A stretch of DNA of 64,000 nucleotides from Burkholderiaceae bacterium (lineage in GTDB: Bacteria; Pseudomonadota; Gammaproteobacteria; Burkholderiales; Burkholderiaceae_C). Under the pieces are notes generated by a model that searched no databases, was not told where the DNA came from, and was given only the letters and a program-made list of their open reading frames with translations. Positions 40,429 through 50,989 of the stretch are shown here, piece by piece. A program made the translations under genes and the position numbers. How positions within the stretch are numbered: the stretch's first letter is position 1; the number at the start of each line of letters is the position of its first letter. Where the stretch lies: the NCBI GenBank assembly GCA_023150375.1, contig JAKLLA010000002.1, forward strand, positions 62,001 through 126,000, written 5' to 3'.

Positions 40429-42267
40429 TCATTTCTTCTGCGGCGGCAAATCCGTGCACGACCCGTGCGCCACTTCCGCGGCCATGCCGATGCTCTCGCC
40501 CAGCGTGGGGTGCGGGTGGATGGTCTTGCCGATGTCCACCGCGTCGGCGCCCATTTCGATGGCGAGCGCAATCTCGCCGATCATGTCGCCGGCGTGGGTG
40601 CCAACGATGCCACCACCCAGGATGCGGCCGTGGCCGTGGGCCTCGGGGCTGTCGTCGAAGAGCAGCTTGGTGAAGCCCTCGTCGCGGCCGTTGGCGATCG
40701 CGCGACCGGACGCGGTCCAGGGGAACAGGCCCTTCTTGACCTTGATGCCCTGCGCCTTGGCCTGGTCCTCGGTCAGGCCGACCCAGGCGACTTCCGGATC
40801 GGTGTAGGCCACCGACGGGATCACGCGGGCGTCGAACTGGGCCTTGGCCAGGGCCGCGTCGCCCTTGAGCTCGCCGGCGATGACTTCAGCCGCCACGTGC
40901 GCCTCGTGCACCGCCTTGTGGGCGAGCATGGGCTGGCCGACCAGGTCGCCGATGGCGAAGATGTTCGGCACGTTGGTACGCATCTGCACGTCCACCGGGA
41001 TGAAGCCGCGGTCGGTCACGGCCACGCCGGCCTTGTCCGCGGCGATCTTCTTCCCGTTGGGCGTGCGGCCCACGGCCTGCAGGACCAGGTCATAGAGCCC
41101 TTCGCTCTTCGTGCCATCCAGGCCCTCGAACTGCACCTTGATGCCGTCCGGGGTGGCCTCGGCGCCGACCGTCTTGGTCTTGAGCATGATGTTGTCGAAG
41201 CGGTGGGCGTTCATCTTCTGCCAGACCTTGACGAGGTCGCGGTCGGCGCCCTGCATCAGGCCATCCAGCATTTCGACGACGTCCAGTCGTGCGCCCAGCG
41301 TGCTGTACACCGTGCCCATTTCCAGGCCGATGATGCCGCCGCCGACGATGAGCATCTTCTTGGGCACCTGCTTGAGCGCCAGGGCGCCGGTCGATTCGAC
41401 GATGCGCTCGTCATCGGGGAAGAACGGCAGGCGCACCGCCTGGGAGCCGGCGGCGATGATGGCGTTCTTGAACTTGACGACCTTGGTCGTGCCCGTCTTG
41501 TCCTGGCCGCTGCCGGTGGTCTCCTCGACCTGCACGTGGTACGGGTCGAGGAAGACGCCGTAGCCGCGCACGGTGGTGACCTTGCGCATCTTGGCCATCG
41601 CCGCCAGGCCGCCGGTCAGCTTGCCGATGACCTTTTCCTTGTGGCCGCGCAGCTTGTGAATGTCGAGCTTGGGGGCACCGAACTCGACGCCGAGGTCGCC
41701 CAGGTGCGCCACCTCGTCCATCACCGCCGCGACGTGCAGCAGCGCCTTGGAGGGGATGCAGCCCACGTTCAGGCACACGCCGCCGAGCGTCGCGTAGCGC
41801 TCGACGATGACGGTCTTGAGGCCGAGGTCGGCGGCGCGGAAGGCGGCGGAGTAGCCGCCCGGGCCGGCGCCGAGCACCAGCACGTCGCACTCGACGTCCA
41901 CCGGGCCGGCGTAGCTGCCCGCCGGACCTGCGGGTGCAGCCACCGCAGGGGCCACGGGTGCCGGGGCCGGCGCGGCGGCGGCCGGGGCCGCTGCGGGAGC
42001 CGGAGCCGCCGCAGGGGCTGCGGCGCCCGCGGCCGCTTCCAGCGTCAGGATCACGGAGCCCTGGTTGACCTTGTCGCCCAGCGCGACCTTGAGTTCCTTG
42101 ACCACGCCGGCGGTGGACGAGGGGATCTCCATCGAGGCCTTGTCGGACTCGACGGTGATCAGGCTCTGCTCGACCAACACCCGGTCGCCCGGCTTGACCA
42201 GGATCTCGATGACGCCGACGTCCTTGAAGTCGCCGATGTCCGGGACCTGTACTTCGATCAATGCCAT
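40429..42267 (-). CDS. lpdA: Dihydrolipoyl dehydrogenase (E3) with N-terminal lipoyl domain
   Basis: A 612-residue flavoenzyme that reoxidises the lipoyl arms of pyruvate dehydrogenase. Residues 1-80 are a lipoyl domain ([13 protein letters not shown] with the modified Lys), then an Ala/Pro linker, then the FAD/NAD enzyme: [20 protein letters not shown], redox pair [15 protein letters not shown], and HPHPTLGES with the catalytic His. The lipoyl-fused E3 is typical of Burkholderiales and relatives. Third gene of aceE-aceF-lpdA. Confidence 0.95.
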   Translation of the reverse strand: MALIEVQVPDIGDFKDVGVIEILVKPGDRVLVEQSLITVESDKASMEIPSSTAGVVKELKVALGDKVNQGSVILTLEAAAGAAAPAAAPAPAAAPAAAAPAPAPVAPAVAAPAGPAGSYAGPVDVECDVLVLGAGPGGYSAAFRAADLGLKTVIVERYATLGGVCLNVGCIPSKALLHVAAVMDEVAHLGDLGVEFGAPKLDIHKLRGHKEKVIGKLTGGLAAMAKMRKVTTVRGYGVFLDPYHVQVEETTGSGQDKTGTTKVVKFKNAIIAAGSQAVRLPFFPDDERIVESTGALALKQVPKKMLIVGGGIIGLEMGTVYSTLGARLDVVEMLDGLMQGADRDLVKVWQKMNAHRFDNIMLKTKTVGAEATPDGIKVQFEGLDGTKSEGLYDLVLQAVGRTPNGKKIAADKAGVAVTDRGFIPVDVQMRTNVPNIFAIGDLVGQPMLAHKAVHEAHVAAEVIAGELKGDAALAKAQFDARVIPSVAYTDPEVAWVGLTEDQAKAQGIKVKKGLFPWTASGRAIANGRDEGFTKLLFDDSPEAHGHGRILGGGIVGTHAGDMIGEIALAIEMGADAVDIGKTIHPHPTLGESIGMAAEVAHGSCTDLPPQKK

Positions 42268-42280
42268 GTCGTGCTCCCGG

Positions 42281-43987
42281 TCACAGCGCGATGCGGCGGA
42301 AGTCCGCCAGCAGGGACGCGAAGTAGACGTTGAAGCGCGCCGCGGCGGCGCCGTCGATCACGCGGTGGTCCCAGCTCAGCGACAGCGGCAGGATCAGGCG
42401 CGGCTGGAAGGCCTTGCCGTCCCACCTGGGCTCGATGCTGCTCTTGCACACGCCCATGATCGCGACTTCCGGCGCGTTGATGATGGGGGTGAAGTAGCGC
42501 CCGCCGATGCCGCCCAGCGAGCTGATGCTGAAGCAGCCACCGCTCATGTCGGCCGGGCCGAGCTTGCCGTCGCGCGCCTTCTTGGCCAGCTCGGACATTT
42601 CCTGGCTGATCTGCAGGATGCCCTTCTTGTCGGCGTCCTTGATGACCGGCACCACCAGCCCGTTGGGCGTGTCCGCCGCGAAGCCGATGTGGAAGTAGTT
42701 CTTGAGCACCAGCGTGTCGCCATCGAGCGAGGCGTTGAACTCGGGGAACTTCTTCAGCGCCGCGACCGCCGCCTTGATCATGAAGGCGAGCATCGTGACC
42801 TTGACGCCGCTCTTCTCGTTCTCCTTGTTCAGGGCGACACGGAAGGCCTCCAGGTCGGTGATGTCCGCGTCGTCGTGGTTGGTGACGTGCGGGATGACGA
42901 CCCAGTTGCGGTGCAGGTTGGCGCCCGAGATCTTCTTGATGCGCGAGAGGTCACGGCGCTCGACCGGGCCGAACTTGCTGAAGTCCACCTGCGGCCAGGG
43001 CAGCAGGCCCGGGAAGGCGCCGCCAGCTGCCGCAGCCGGTGCGGCGGCCGGGGCCTTGGCCTTCTGGGCCGCGGTCTGGGTCGCGCCGGCCATCACGGCC
43101 TTGACGAAGGACTCGATGTCGGTCTGCGTGATGCGGCCCTTCGGCCCGGAGCCGCTCACCTCGGCCAGCGGCACGCCCAGTTCGCGGGCGAACTTGCGGA
43201 TGCTCGGGCTGGCGTGCGGCAGGCTGGCGCTGGGCGTGCCGGGCTGGTGCGCCGGCAGCGCGGAAGCGGCCGGTGCGGGGGCCGCCGCGGCGGCAGCAGG
43301 GGCTGCGGCCGGCGCAGCAGCCGGGGCGGGCGCGGCGGCCGGGGCGGGCGCGGCGGCCGGGGCGGCCGACGACGCAGCCACCGCACCACCGGCGCCTTCC
43401 AGGATCGCCACCAGCGAGCCCTGGCTGACCTTGTCACCCAGCGCCACCTTCAGCTCCTTGATCACGCCGGCGTGCGACGACGGGATCTCCATCGAGGCCT
43501 TGTCGGACTCGACGGTGATCAGGCTCTGCTCGGCCTTCACCGTGTCGCCGACCTGGACCAGCAGCTCGATGACGGCCACGTCCTTGAAGTCGCCGATGTC
43601 GGGCACCCGCACCTGGATCGGGCCGCTGGCGGCAGGAGCCGCTGCGGGAGCCGCCGCCGCGGGCGCCGGAGCTGCCGCCACGGGAGCCGGGGCCGGGGCT
43701 GCGGCAGCGGGGGCCGGGGCCGCAGCGGGTGCGGGAGCGGCGGCAGCGCCCGCCACTTCCAGCAGCAGCACCAGCGAGCCCTCGCTCACCTTGTCGCCCA
43801 GGGCGACCTTCAGTTCCTTGACCACGCCGGCGTGCGAGCTGGGGATCTCCATCGAGGCCTTGTCGCTCTCGACGGTGATCAGGCTCTGCTCGGCCTTGAT
43901 CGAGTCGCCGGGCTTGACCAGCACCTCGATGATCGCGACGTCCTTGAAGTCCCCGATGTCGGGGACCTTCACTTCAACGATTGCCAT
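42281..43987 (-). CDS. aceF: Dihydrolipoamide acetyltransferase (E2) of pyruvate dehydrogenase
   Basis: A 568-residue protein: two lipoyl domains (each with [12 protein letters not shown]), long Ala/Pro linkers, a peripheral subunit-binding domain ([22 protein letters not shown]) and a catalytic domain ending [16 protein letters not shown] with the active His and Asp. It transfers acetyl groups to CoA. Follows aceE by 24 bp. Confidence 0.95.
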   Translation of the reverse strand: MAIVEVKVPDIGDFKDVAIIEVLVKPGDSIKAEQSLITVESDKASMEIPSSHAGVVKELKVALGDKVSEGSLVLLLEVAGAAAAPAPAAAPAPAAAAPAPAPVAAAPAPAAAAPAAAPAASGPIQVRVPDIGDFKDVAVIELLVQVGDTVKAEQSLITVESDKASMEIPSSHAGVIKELKVALGDKVSQGSLVAILEGAGGAVAASSAAPAAAPAPAAAPAPAAAPAAAPAAAAAAPAPAASALPAHQPGTPSASLPHASPSIRKFARELGVPLAEVSGSGPKGRITQTDIESFVKAVMAGATQTAAQKAKAPAAAPAAAAGGAFPGLLPWPQVDFSKFGPVERRDLSRIKKISGANLHRNWVVIPHVTNHDDADITDLEAFRVALNKENEKSGVKVTMLAFMIKAAVAALKKFPEFNASLDGDTLVLKNYFHIGFAADTPNGLVVPVIKDADKKGILQISQEMSELAKKARDGKLGPADMSGGCFSISSLGGIGGRYFTPIINAPEVAIMGVCKSSIEPRWDGKAFQPRLILPLSLSWDHRVIDGAAAARFNVYFASLLADFRRIAL

Positions 43988-44011
43988 GTGTGTGTCTCCG
44001 TGTCCGTCGCG

Positions 44012-46720
44012 TCAGGCGTACAGCGGGTTGATCTTGTCGACGTTCAGGCCGTACTTGGCGATCGCCTCGGCCACCTTGGCCGCCGGCAGCAGGCCCTCTT
44101 CGGACAGCGCCTTGAGCGCGGCCACGACGATGTAGTGACGATTGATCTCGAAGTGCTCACGCAGCCTGCTGCGGAAGTCGCTGCGGCCGAAGCCGTCGGT
44201 GCCCAGCACCTTGTAGGCGCGACCGGCCGGGATGAAGGGGCGGATCTGTTCCGCGTAGCTCTTCATGTAGTCGGTCGAGGCCACCACCGGGCCGACGCGG
44301 CCGGCCAGCTGGCTGGCGACGAAGGGCACCTTGGGCGCTTCGGTCGGGTGCAGCAGGTTCCAGCGCTCGCAGGCCTGGCCGTCGCGGGCCAGTTCGTTGA
44401 AGCTCGGGCAGCTCCAGACGTTGGCCGAGACGCCCCAGTCGGCGGCCAGCAGCGTGCGCGCAGCCATCGACTCGCGCAGGATCGAGCCGGAGCCCAGCAG
44501 GTTGACCTGCAGGCCGCCGGTGGTCTGGGCGGGCTCGAGCAGGTACATGCCCTTGAGGATTTCCTCCTCGGTGCCGGGCTTCAGGCCGGGCATCGGGTAG
44601 TTCTCGTTGAGCAGCGTCAGGTAATAGAAGACGTTTTCCTGCCGCTCGACCATGCGCTTGAGGCCGTGCTGCATGATCACCGCCACCTCGTGGGCGAAGG
44701 TCGGGTCGTAGCTCACGCAGTTCGGGATCGTGCCGGCCAGGATGTGGCTGTGCCCGTCCTCGTGCTGCAGGCCTTCGCCGTTCAGCGTGGTCCGCCCCGA
44801 CGTGCCGCCCAGCAGGAAGCCGCGCGCCTGCATGTCGCCGGCCGCCCAGGCCAGGTCGCCGATGCGCTGGAAGCCGAACATCGAGTAGTAGACGTAGAAC
44901 GGGATCATGATCCGGTTCGACGTGCTGTAGCTGGTGGCCGCGGCGATCCAGCTGGCCATGCCGCCGGCCTCGTTGATGCCTTCCTGCAGGATCTGGCCGG
45001 CCTTGTCCTCGCGGTAGTACATCACCTGGTCCTTGTCGACCGGGGTGTACTTCTGCCCTTCGGGGTTGTAGATGCCGACCTGGCGGAACAGACCTTCCAT
45101 GCCGAAGGTGCGCGCCTCGTCGACCAGGATGGGCACCACGCGCGGGCCCAGCGCCTGGTCGCGCAGCAGCTGCGTCAGGAAGCGCACGTAGGCCTGGGTG
45201 GTGGAGATCTCGCGGCCCTCGGCGGTGGGCTCCAGCACGGCCTTGAAGGTCTCCAGCGACGGCACGGTGAAGCTCTCCTCGGCCTTCGTGCGCCGGCTGG
45301 GCAGGTAGCCGCCCAGTGCGCGCCGGCGCTCGTGCAGGTACTTCATCTCGACGGTGTCGTCGGCGGGCTTGTAGAAGGGGATCTTGGGCAGCTCGCTGTC
45401 GGGGATGGGAATGTTGAAGCGGTCGCGGAAGGCGCGGATGTCCTCGTCGGTGAGCTTCTTGGTCTGGTGGACGGTGTTCTTGCCCTCGCCGACCTTGCCC
45501 ATGCCGAAGCCCTTGACGGTCTTCACCAGGATCACGGTGGGCTGGCCGGTGTGGTTCACCGCGCGGTGGTAGGCCGCATAGACCTTCTGCGGATCGTGGC
45601 CGCCGCGCTTGAGCGCCCAGATGTCGTCGTCGCTCATCTTGGCCACCATCTCGAGCACCTTCGGATCCCGGCCGAAGAAGTGCTTGCGCACGTAGGCGCC
45701 GTCGTTGGCCTTGAAGGCCTGGTAGTCGCCGTCCAGCGTCTCCATCATGACCTTGCGCAGCGCGCCGTCCTTGTCACGCGCCAGCAGCGGGTCCCAGTTG
45801 CTGCCCCACAGGCACTTGATGACGTTCCAGCCCGAGCCGCGGAACTCGCTCTCGAGCTCCTGGATGATCTTGCCGTTGCCGCGCACCGGGCCGTCCAGGC
45901 GCTGCAGGTTGCAGTTGATGACGAAGATGAGGTTGTCCAGCTTCTCGCGTGCGGCCAGGCCGATGGCGCCCAGCGACTCCACCTCGTCCATCTCGCCGTC
46001 GCCGCAGAACACCCAGACCTTGCGGCGGCTGGTGTCGGCGATGCCGCGGGCGTGCAGGTACTTCAGGAAGCGCGCCTGGTAGATCGCCATCAGCGGGCCC
46101 AGGCCCATCGAGACGGTGGGGAACTGCCAGAACTCGGGCATCAGCTTCGGGTGCGGATAGCTCGACAGGCCCTTGCCGTCGACTTCCTGGCGGAAATGCA
46201 GCAACTGCTCCTCGGTCAGCCGGCCCTCCAGGAAGGCGCGTGCGTACACGCCCGGCGCCACATGGCCCTGGATGTAGACGCAGTCGCCGCCGTGGTCGCC
46301 GTTCTCGGCATGCCAGAAGTGGTTGAAGCCGGCGCCGAACAGGTGCGCCAGCGAGGCGAAGGAGCCGATGTGGCCGCCCAGGTCACCCCCATCCTCGGGG
46401 TTGTGACGGTTCGCCTTGACCACCATCGCCATCGCATTCCAGCGCATGTAGGCGCGCAGGCGCTCCTCGATCTCGATGTTGCCGGGGCAGCGCTCCTCCT
46501 GCTCGGGCGGGATGGTGTTGACGTAGGCCGTGTTGGCCGAGAAGGGCATGTCCAGGCCGCTCTGCCGGGCGTGGTCGAGCAGCTGCTCGAGCAGGAAGTG
46601 GGCGCGCTCGCCTCCTTCGGTGCCGATCACCGCGCTGAGGGCCTCGAGCCACTCGCGGGTTTCCTCGGCGTCGCTGTCCTGGGGGGCCGAGCCCGGCTGG
46701 CTCGACGGCATTGCAGACAT
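44012..46720 (-). CDS. aceE: Pyruvate dehydrogenase E1 component, homodimeric type
   Basis: A 902-residue thiamine-diphosphate enzyme that decarboxylates pyruvate. The cofactor-binding motif is visible as FCGDGEMDEVESLGAIGLA...DNLIFVINCN, with YIQGHVAPGVYARAFLEGR upstream and a transketolase-like second half. AGGAGA eight bases before the ATG decides the start. First gene of the operon; divergent from the sensor kinase. Confidence 0.96.
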   Translation of the reverse strand: MSAMPSSQPGSAPQDSDAEETREWLEALSAVIGTEGGERAHFLLEQLLDHARQSGLDMPFSANTAYVNTIPPEQEERCPGNIEIEERLRAYMRWNAMAMVVKANRHNPEDGGDLGGHIGSFASLAHLFGAGFNHFWHAENGDHGGDCVYIQGHVAPGVYARAFLEGRLTEEQLLHFRQEVDGKGLSSYPHPKLMPEFWQFPTVSMGLGPLMAIYQARFLKYLHARGIADTSRRKVWVFCGDGEMDEVESLGAIGLAAREKLDNLIFVINCNLQRLDGPVRGNGKIIQELESEFRGSGWNVIKCLWGSNWDPLLARDKDGALRKVMMETLDGDYQAFKANDGAYVRKHFFGRDPKVLEMVAKMSDDDIWALKRGGHDPQKVYAAYHRAVNHTGQPTVILVKTVKGFGMGKVGEGKNTVHQTKKLTDEDIRAFRDRFNIPIPDSELPKIPFYKPADDTVEMKYLHERRRALGGYLPSRRTKAEESFTVPSLETFKAVLEPTAEGREISTTQAYVRFLTQLLRDQALGPRVVPILVDEARTFGMEGLFRQVGIYNPEGQKYTPVDKDQVMYYREDKAGQILQEGINEAGGMASWIAAATSYSTSNRIMIPFYVYYSMFGFQRIGDLAWAAGDMQARGFLLGGTSGRTTLNGEGLQHEDGHSHILAGTIPNCVSYDPTFAHEVAVIMQHGLKRMVERQENVFYYLTLLNENYPMPGLKPGTEEEILKGMYLLEPAQTTGGLQVNLLGSGSILRESMAARTLLAADWGVSANVWSCPSFNELARDGQACERWNLLHPTEAPKVPFVASQLAGRVGPVVASTDYMKSYAEQIRPFIPAGRAYKVLGTDGFGRSDFRSRLREHFEINRHYIVVAALKALSEEGLLPAAKVAEAIAKYGLNVDKINPLYA

Positions 46721-46834
46721 GGTGTCTCCTCGTGCTGCTGCAGATGGGGCGCACCGCGGGGGTGCGGAATCGGTTCGCCGCAACGGCATCCCGCGGCGCG
46801 GACGAAGTCTCGCACAAGCGCCGCTGAATTTCAA

Positions 46835-46859
46835 ATGATGCGTAACAGTTTCGCATCAT
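46835..46859. promoter_or_regulatory. ATGATGCG-N9-CGCATCAT dyad between aceE and the sensor kinase
   Basis: Perfect 8-bp arms around TAACAGTTT, in the shared upstream region of aceE and the divergent kinase, about 115 bp before the aceE ATG. A TTGAAA beginning close by on the minus strand could be the aceE -35. Placement fits an operator controlling one or both directions. Confidence 0.5.
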
Positions 46860-46911
46860 GAAATGCCGGTCCTCCTCCGGACCAGACCGCCCCGGCGCCG
46901 ATAATTCCCCC

Positions 46912-49440
46912 ATGCAGCCCAGCCCGCCCGTGCTCCCCCTGACCGCGACCCACCGCAGTCGTCCCAGACGCTGGTTCTGGTCGTGGTGGCGGCGCCAGTC
47001 GCCGGCCCGGCAGGACCGCGTGATGACGGTGGCGCCGCTGGTGTCGGTGCTGCTGTTCCTGGCAGCGATCGTGGCGGCGTTCTGGTACCTGCGCAACGAG
47101 GAGGTCGAGCGCGAGATCGAGTCGGTCAAGCGCGACGCCGAGCTGGTGCAGCAGCAGATCCGCCTGCGGCTGATCGAGAACCAGGAACAGCTGGTGCGCA
47201 TGGCGCGCGAGCTGGGCACCCGCACGCTCGAGCGCGAACAGTTCCTGGCCCAGGCCGAGGGCCTGGTGCGTGCCCGCCCGGAGATGATCGGCATCTCCTG
47301 GCTCGACACCCGCCAGCGCGTGATCGTGCGCCACGTCACCTCGTCGCTGGTGGAGGCGCTGCCGCGCGAGCCGGCCGCCTCGTCGCCCGGCGACGACCGG
47401 CCCCGGCCGAAGGAGACGGTGGAGGCCTTCCGCGACGCGCGCGACCTGCGCCTGCCGGTGTATTCGCGACCCTTCCGGCAGCATGCCCAGCTGCTGCTGT
47501 TCCAGGTGCACGTGCCGGTGATCGACCACGGCGCCTTCGCCGGCACGCTGGTGGCGGAGTACTCGGTCGAGGCCATGCTGCGCCACTTCGTGCCTGCCGA
47601 GGTCTCGCGGCGCCACGTCATCAGCCTGGTCGACGAGAACCGGCGGGTGCTGGCCAGCACCGTGGCCACGCAGCCGCACCGCAGCCCGGCGACGCTGCAC
47701 TACAGCGTGCCCTTCTCGCCGGTGGACCACGGCGTGATGCTGCGCGGCGAGGGCTACCGCACCTCCTTCGGCCTGATCGGCAACACGCTGTTCTGGATGG
47801 TGCTGGCCCTGTCGGTGCTGACCGTGTGGATGCTGCTGGGCACCTGGCGGCACATGCGCCGGCGCGCGCAGATCCAGGGCGCGCTGGTGCAGGAGACCAA
47901 CTTCCGCCGGGCCATGGAGAACTCCATGCTCACCGGCATGCGCGCCATGGACATGGAGGGCCGCATCACCTACGTGAACCCGGCCTTCAGCGCGATGACC
48001 GGCTTCACCGAGGCCGAGCTGATCGGCCGCCTGCCGCCCTACCCGCACTGGCCGCCCGAGCTGCTCGACGAGAGTGCGCGGCTGCTGCGCCAGGAGCTCG
48101 CCGGCCTCAGCCCGGCCGGCGGCTTCGAGGTGCGGGTGATGCGCAAGGACGGCACCCGCTTCGACGCGCGCATGTACGTCTCGCCGCTGATCGACGCGCG
48201 CGGCCACCAGACCGGCTGGATGACCTCGATGACCAACATCACCGAGGCCAAGCGCGTGCGCGACCAGCTCACCGCCTCGCACGAGCGCTTCACCACCGTG
48301 CTCGAGGGCCTGGACGCGGCGGTGTCGGTGCTGTCGGTACAAAGCGGCGAGCTGCTGTTCACCAACCGCTCCTACCGGCTGTGGTTCGGCGTCGATGCGC
48401 GCTGGCATGCCCAGCTGGCGGGCGAGTCCTCGCCGGCCGCCGACGGCGACCGCGACGATGCGGTGGACAGCCTGTCGGGCCTGCCCACGGCCGAGCTCAC
48501 CGAGCAGGGCGCCGACGCCCGCGAGGTCTTCGTCGACACCCTGCAGAAGTGGTTCGACGTGCGTGCCCGCTACCTGCAGTGGACCGACGGCCGGCTGGCG
48601 CAGATGCTGATCGCCACCGACATCACCGCCCGCCGCCGCATGGAGGAGCAGGCCGCCCAGCAGGCCGAGCGCGCCCAGGTCACGAGCCGGCTGGTGACGA
48701 TGGGCGAGATGGCCTCCTCGGTGGCGCACGAGCTGAACCAGCCGCTGGCGGCGATCGCGAACTACTGCAACGGCATGATCTCGCGCGCCAAGGCGGGCAC
48801 CCTGTCGCACGAGGACCTGCTGGGCGCACTGGAGAAGACCTCGCGCCAGGCCCATCGGGCCGGCCAGATCATCCACCGCATCCGCAACTTCGTGAAGCGC
48901 AGCGAGCCGCAGCGCACGGCATCGAAGGCGGCCGACATCGTCGAGGACACCCTCGAGCTGGCCGGCATGGTGCTGCGCCGCCACAACGTGTCGATCCACA
49001 GCTACGTCGCCCAGCGCCTGCCGCCGCTGATGGTCGACCCGATCCTCATCGAGCAGGTGCTGCTCAACCTGATCAAGAACGCCGCCGAGGCCATCGACAA
49101 CGCACAGCAGCCGCCGCAGCGCCGCACCATCGAGCTGCGTGTGGTGCCGCGGCACACCCCCGAGCTCGGCGGGGTGATCGAGTTCGGCGTCACCGACACC
49201 GGCCCGGGATTGAAAGAAGAAGTCATCGGCCGCCTCTACGAGGCATTCTTCTCCACCAAGACCGATGGACTGGGCATCGGGCTGTCGCTGTGCCGCTCCA
49301 TCGTCGAGTCGCACCACGGCCGGATCCGCGCGGAGAACCTCTACAATGGCCCGCAGGTCAGCGGTTGCCGATTCACCGTCTGGCTGCCGGTGGGCGGTCT
49401 GACGGGTGCGGAACCTTCCCAGTTCACAGAGCATTTATGA
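46912..49440 (+). CDS. PAS-containing sensor histidine kinase (DctS/FixL-like)
   Basis: About 842 residues. Helix 1 ([21 protein letters not shown]), a periplasmic sensor region of some 220 residues, helix 2 ([21 protein letters not shown]), two PAS domains (one starting [20 protein letters not shown], the second [16 protein letters not shown]), a HisKA domain with the phosphoacceptor in [15 protein letters not shown] (His about 605) and HATPase motifs NAAEAI, DTGPGL and GLGIGLSLC. Periplasmic ligand, perhaps a carboxylate, unknown. An ATG at 46858 would overlap the dyad and is less likely. Overlaps its regulator by four bases. Confidence 0.88.
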   Translation: MQPSPPVLPLTATHRSRPRRWFWSWWRRQSPARQDRVMTVAPLVSVLLFLAAIVAAFWYLRNEEVEREIESVKRDAELVQQQIRLRLIENQEQLVRMARELGTRTLEREQFLAQAEGLVRARPEMIGISWLDTRQRVIVRHVTSSLVEALPREPAASSPGDDRPRPKETVEAFRDARDLRLPVYSRPFRQHAQLLLFQVHVPVIDHGAFAGTLVAEYSVEAMLRHFVPAEVSRRHVISLVDENRRVLASTVATQPHRSPATLHYSVPFSPVDHGVMLRGEGYRTSFGLIGNTLFWMVLALSVLTVWMLLGTWRHMRRRAQIQGALVQETNFRRAMENSMLTGMRAMDMEGRITYVNPAFSAMTGFTEAELIGRLPPYPHWPPELLDESARLLRQELAGLSPAGGFEVRVMRKDGTRFDARMYVSPLIDARGHQTGWMTSMTNITEAKRVRDQLTASHERFTTVLEGLDAAVSVLSVQSGELLFTNRSYRLWFGVDARWHAQLAGESSPAADGDRDDAVDSLSGLPTAELTEQGADAREVFVDTLQKWFDVRARYLQWTDGRLAQMLIATDITARRRMEEQAAQQAERAQVTSRLVTMGEMASSVAHELNQPLAAIANYCNGMISRAKAGTLSHEDLLGALEKTSRQAHRAGQIIHRIRNFVKRSEPQRTASKAADIVEDTLELAGMVLRRHNVSIHSYVAQRLPPLMVDPILIEQVLLNLIKNAAEAIDNAQQPPQRRTIELRVVPRHTPELGGVIEFGVTDTGPGLKEEVIGRLYEAFFSTKTDGLGIGLSLCRSIVESHHGRIRAENLYNGPQVSGCRFTVWLPVGGLTGAEPSQFTEHL

Positions 49441-50060
49441 GCCTGATTCCCAAACGCGGCACGGTGTACGTGGTGGACGACGACGAAGCGGTGAGGGACT
49501 CGCTGCAGTGGCTGCTCGAGGGCAAGGACTACCGGGTGAAGTGCTTCGACTCGGCCGAGGCCTTCCTGTCGCGCTTCGATCCGCGCGAGGTGGCCTGCCT
49601 GATCGCCGACATCCGCATGGACGGCATGACCGGCCTGGAACTGCAGGACCGCCTGCTCGAGCGCAAGAGCCCGCTGCCCATCGTCTTCATCACCGGTCAC
49701 GGCGACGTGCCGATGGCCGTGACCACGATGAAGAAGGGCGCCGAGGACTTCATCGAGAAGCCCTTCAAGGAAGAAGAGCTGGTGGCCCTGGTCGAGCGCA
49801 TGCTCGAGCGCGCCCGCAGCGCCTTCTCGCAGCACCAGGAGCAGATCAGCCGCGACGCCCTGCTGGCGCGCCTGACCACCCGCGAGGCGCAGGTGCTCGA
49901 GCGCATCGTCGCCGGCCGGCTGAACAAGCAGATCGCCGACGACCTGGGCATCAGCATCAAGACGGTGGAGGCGCACCGCGCCAACATCATGGAAAAGCTC
50001 AACGCCAACACCGTGGCCGATCTGCTCAAGATCGCCCTGGGCGCGCAGGCCAAGGCCTGA
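49437..50060 (+). CDS. FixJ-family response regulator
   Basis: A 207-residue regulator: receiver with [18 protein letters not shown], phosphorylation Asp in [13 protein letters not shown], Lys in FIEKPF, and a LuxR-type helix-turn-helix [28 protein letters not shown] (split here at [12 protein letters not shown]). ATGA overlap with the kinase gene shows they are a pair. Possible targets are the neighbouring pyruvate dehydrogenase genes or a transport system elsewhere. Confidence 0.92.
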   Translation: MSLIPKRGTVYVVDDDEAVRDSLQWLLEGKDYRVKCFDSAEAFLSRFDPREVACLIADIRMDGMTGLELQDRLLERKSPLPIVFITGHGDVPMAVTTMKKGAEDFIEKPFKEEELVALVERMLERARSAFSQHQEQISRDALLARLTTREAQVLERIVAGRLNKQIADDLGISIKTVEAHRANIMEKLNANTVADLLKIALGAQAKA

Positions 50061-50078
50061 GCGACCCGCCGAACCCTC

Positions 50079-50104
50079 AGGCCGCTGCTTCAGCGGCCTT
50101 TTTT
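50079..50104 (+). terminator. Rho-independent terminator after the response regulator
   Basis: AGGCCGCTG and CAGCGGCCT are perfect 9-bp arms with a three-base loop followed by six T residues, 19 bp past the stop. A textbook terminator separating the two-component operon from folD. Confidence 0.92.
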
Positions 50105-50134
50105 GTTTTCCAGACAGTCCGGAAGGATCCGACC

Positions 50135-50989
50135 ATGACCGCCCAGCTCATCGACGGCAACGCCTTGTCCCAGCAGATCCGCGCCGAGGTGGCGCAGCGC
50201 GCCGCGGCACTCACGGCCCGGGGGGTGAAGCCCGGCCTGGCGGTGATCCTGGTGGGCGACAACCCGGCCAGCCAGGTCTATGTGCGCAACAAGGTCAAGG
50301 CCTGCGAGGACAGCGGCCTGCATTCGGTGCTGGAGAAGTACGATGCGGCGATGACCGAGGCCGAGCTGCTGGCACGCATCGACGCGCTGAACCGCGACCC
50401 GGCGATCCACGGCATCCTGGTGCAGCTGCCGCTGCCGAAACACATCGACGACCACAAGGTGATCGAGGCCATCTCCCCGGCCAAGGACGTGGACGGCTTC
50501 CACGTCTCCTCGGCCGGCGCGCTGATGGTGGGTGAGGTGGGCTTCAAGGCCTGCACGCCCTACGGCTGCATGAAGATGCTCGAGAGCATCGGCATGAAGG
50601 ACCTGCGCGGCAAGCATGCCGTGGTGATCGGGCGCAGCAACATCGTCGGCAAGCCGATGGCCATGATGCTGCTGGCGGCCAACGCCACCGTGACCGTCTG
50701 CCACAGCGGCACCGCCGACCTGGGCGCGATGACCCGCCAGGCCGACATCGTGGTCGCCGCGGTGGGCAAGCGCAACGTGCTGACCGCCGACATGGTCAGG
50801 CCCGGTGCGGTGGTGATCGACGTGGGCATGAACCGCAACGACGCCGGCAAGCTCTGCGGCGACGTGGACTTCGATGGCGTGAAGGAAGTCGCCGGCTGGA
50901 TCACCCCGGTGCCCGGCGGGGTCGGGCCGATGACCATCACAATGCTGCTGGTCAACACGATCGAAGCTGCCGAACGCTGCGCCGCATGA
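50135..50989 (+). CDS. folD: Methylenetetrahydrofolate dehydrogenase / cyclohydrolase
   Basis: A 284-residue bifunctional enzyme of one-carbon metabolism. Signature motifs: [13 protein letters not shown] with the catalytic Lys, [25 protein letters not shown] in the NADP site and [23 protein letters not shown] lies about 8 bp before the ATG. Its stop overlaps the start of the peptidase gene (ATGA). Confidence 0.96.
   Translation: MTAQLIDGNALSQQIRAEVAQRAAALTARGVKPGLAVILVGDNPASQVYVRNKVKACEDSGLHSVLEKYDAAMTEAELLARIDALNRDPAIHGILVQLPLPKHIDDHKVIEAISPAKDVDGFHVSSAGALMVGEVGFKACTPYGCMKMLESIGMKDLRGKHAVVIGRSNIVGKPMAMMLLAANATVTVCHSGTADLGAMTRQADIVVAAVGKRNVLTADMVRPGAVVIDVGMNRNDAGKLCGDVDFDGVKEVAGWITPVPGGVGPMTITMLLVNTIEAAERCAA

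Noticed and set aside
42000-43750. Ala/Pro-coding repeats in aceF and lpdA as a mobile or tandem repeat
   Set aside because: They encode the flexible linkers between lipoyl domains expected in E2 and lipoyl-fused E3 proteins.
42065-46861. A 1598-codon open frame on the plus strand opposite aceE/aceF
   Set aside because: Low-complexity Leu/Val/Gly/Ala/His/Asp composition mirrors the antisense of conserved aceF and aceE; no start signal or domain.
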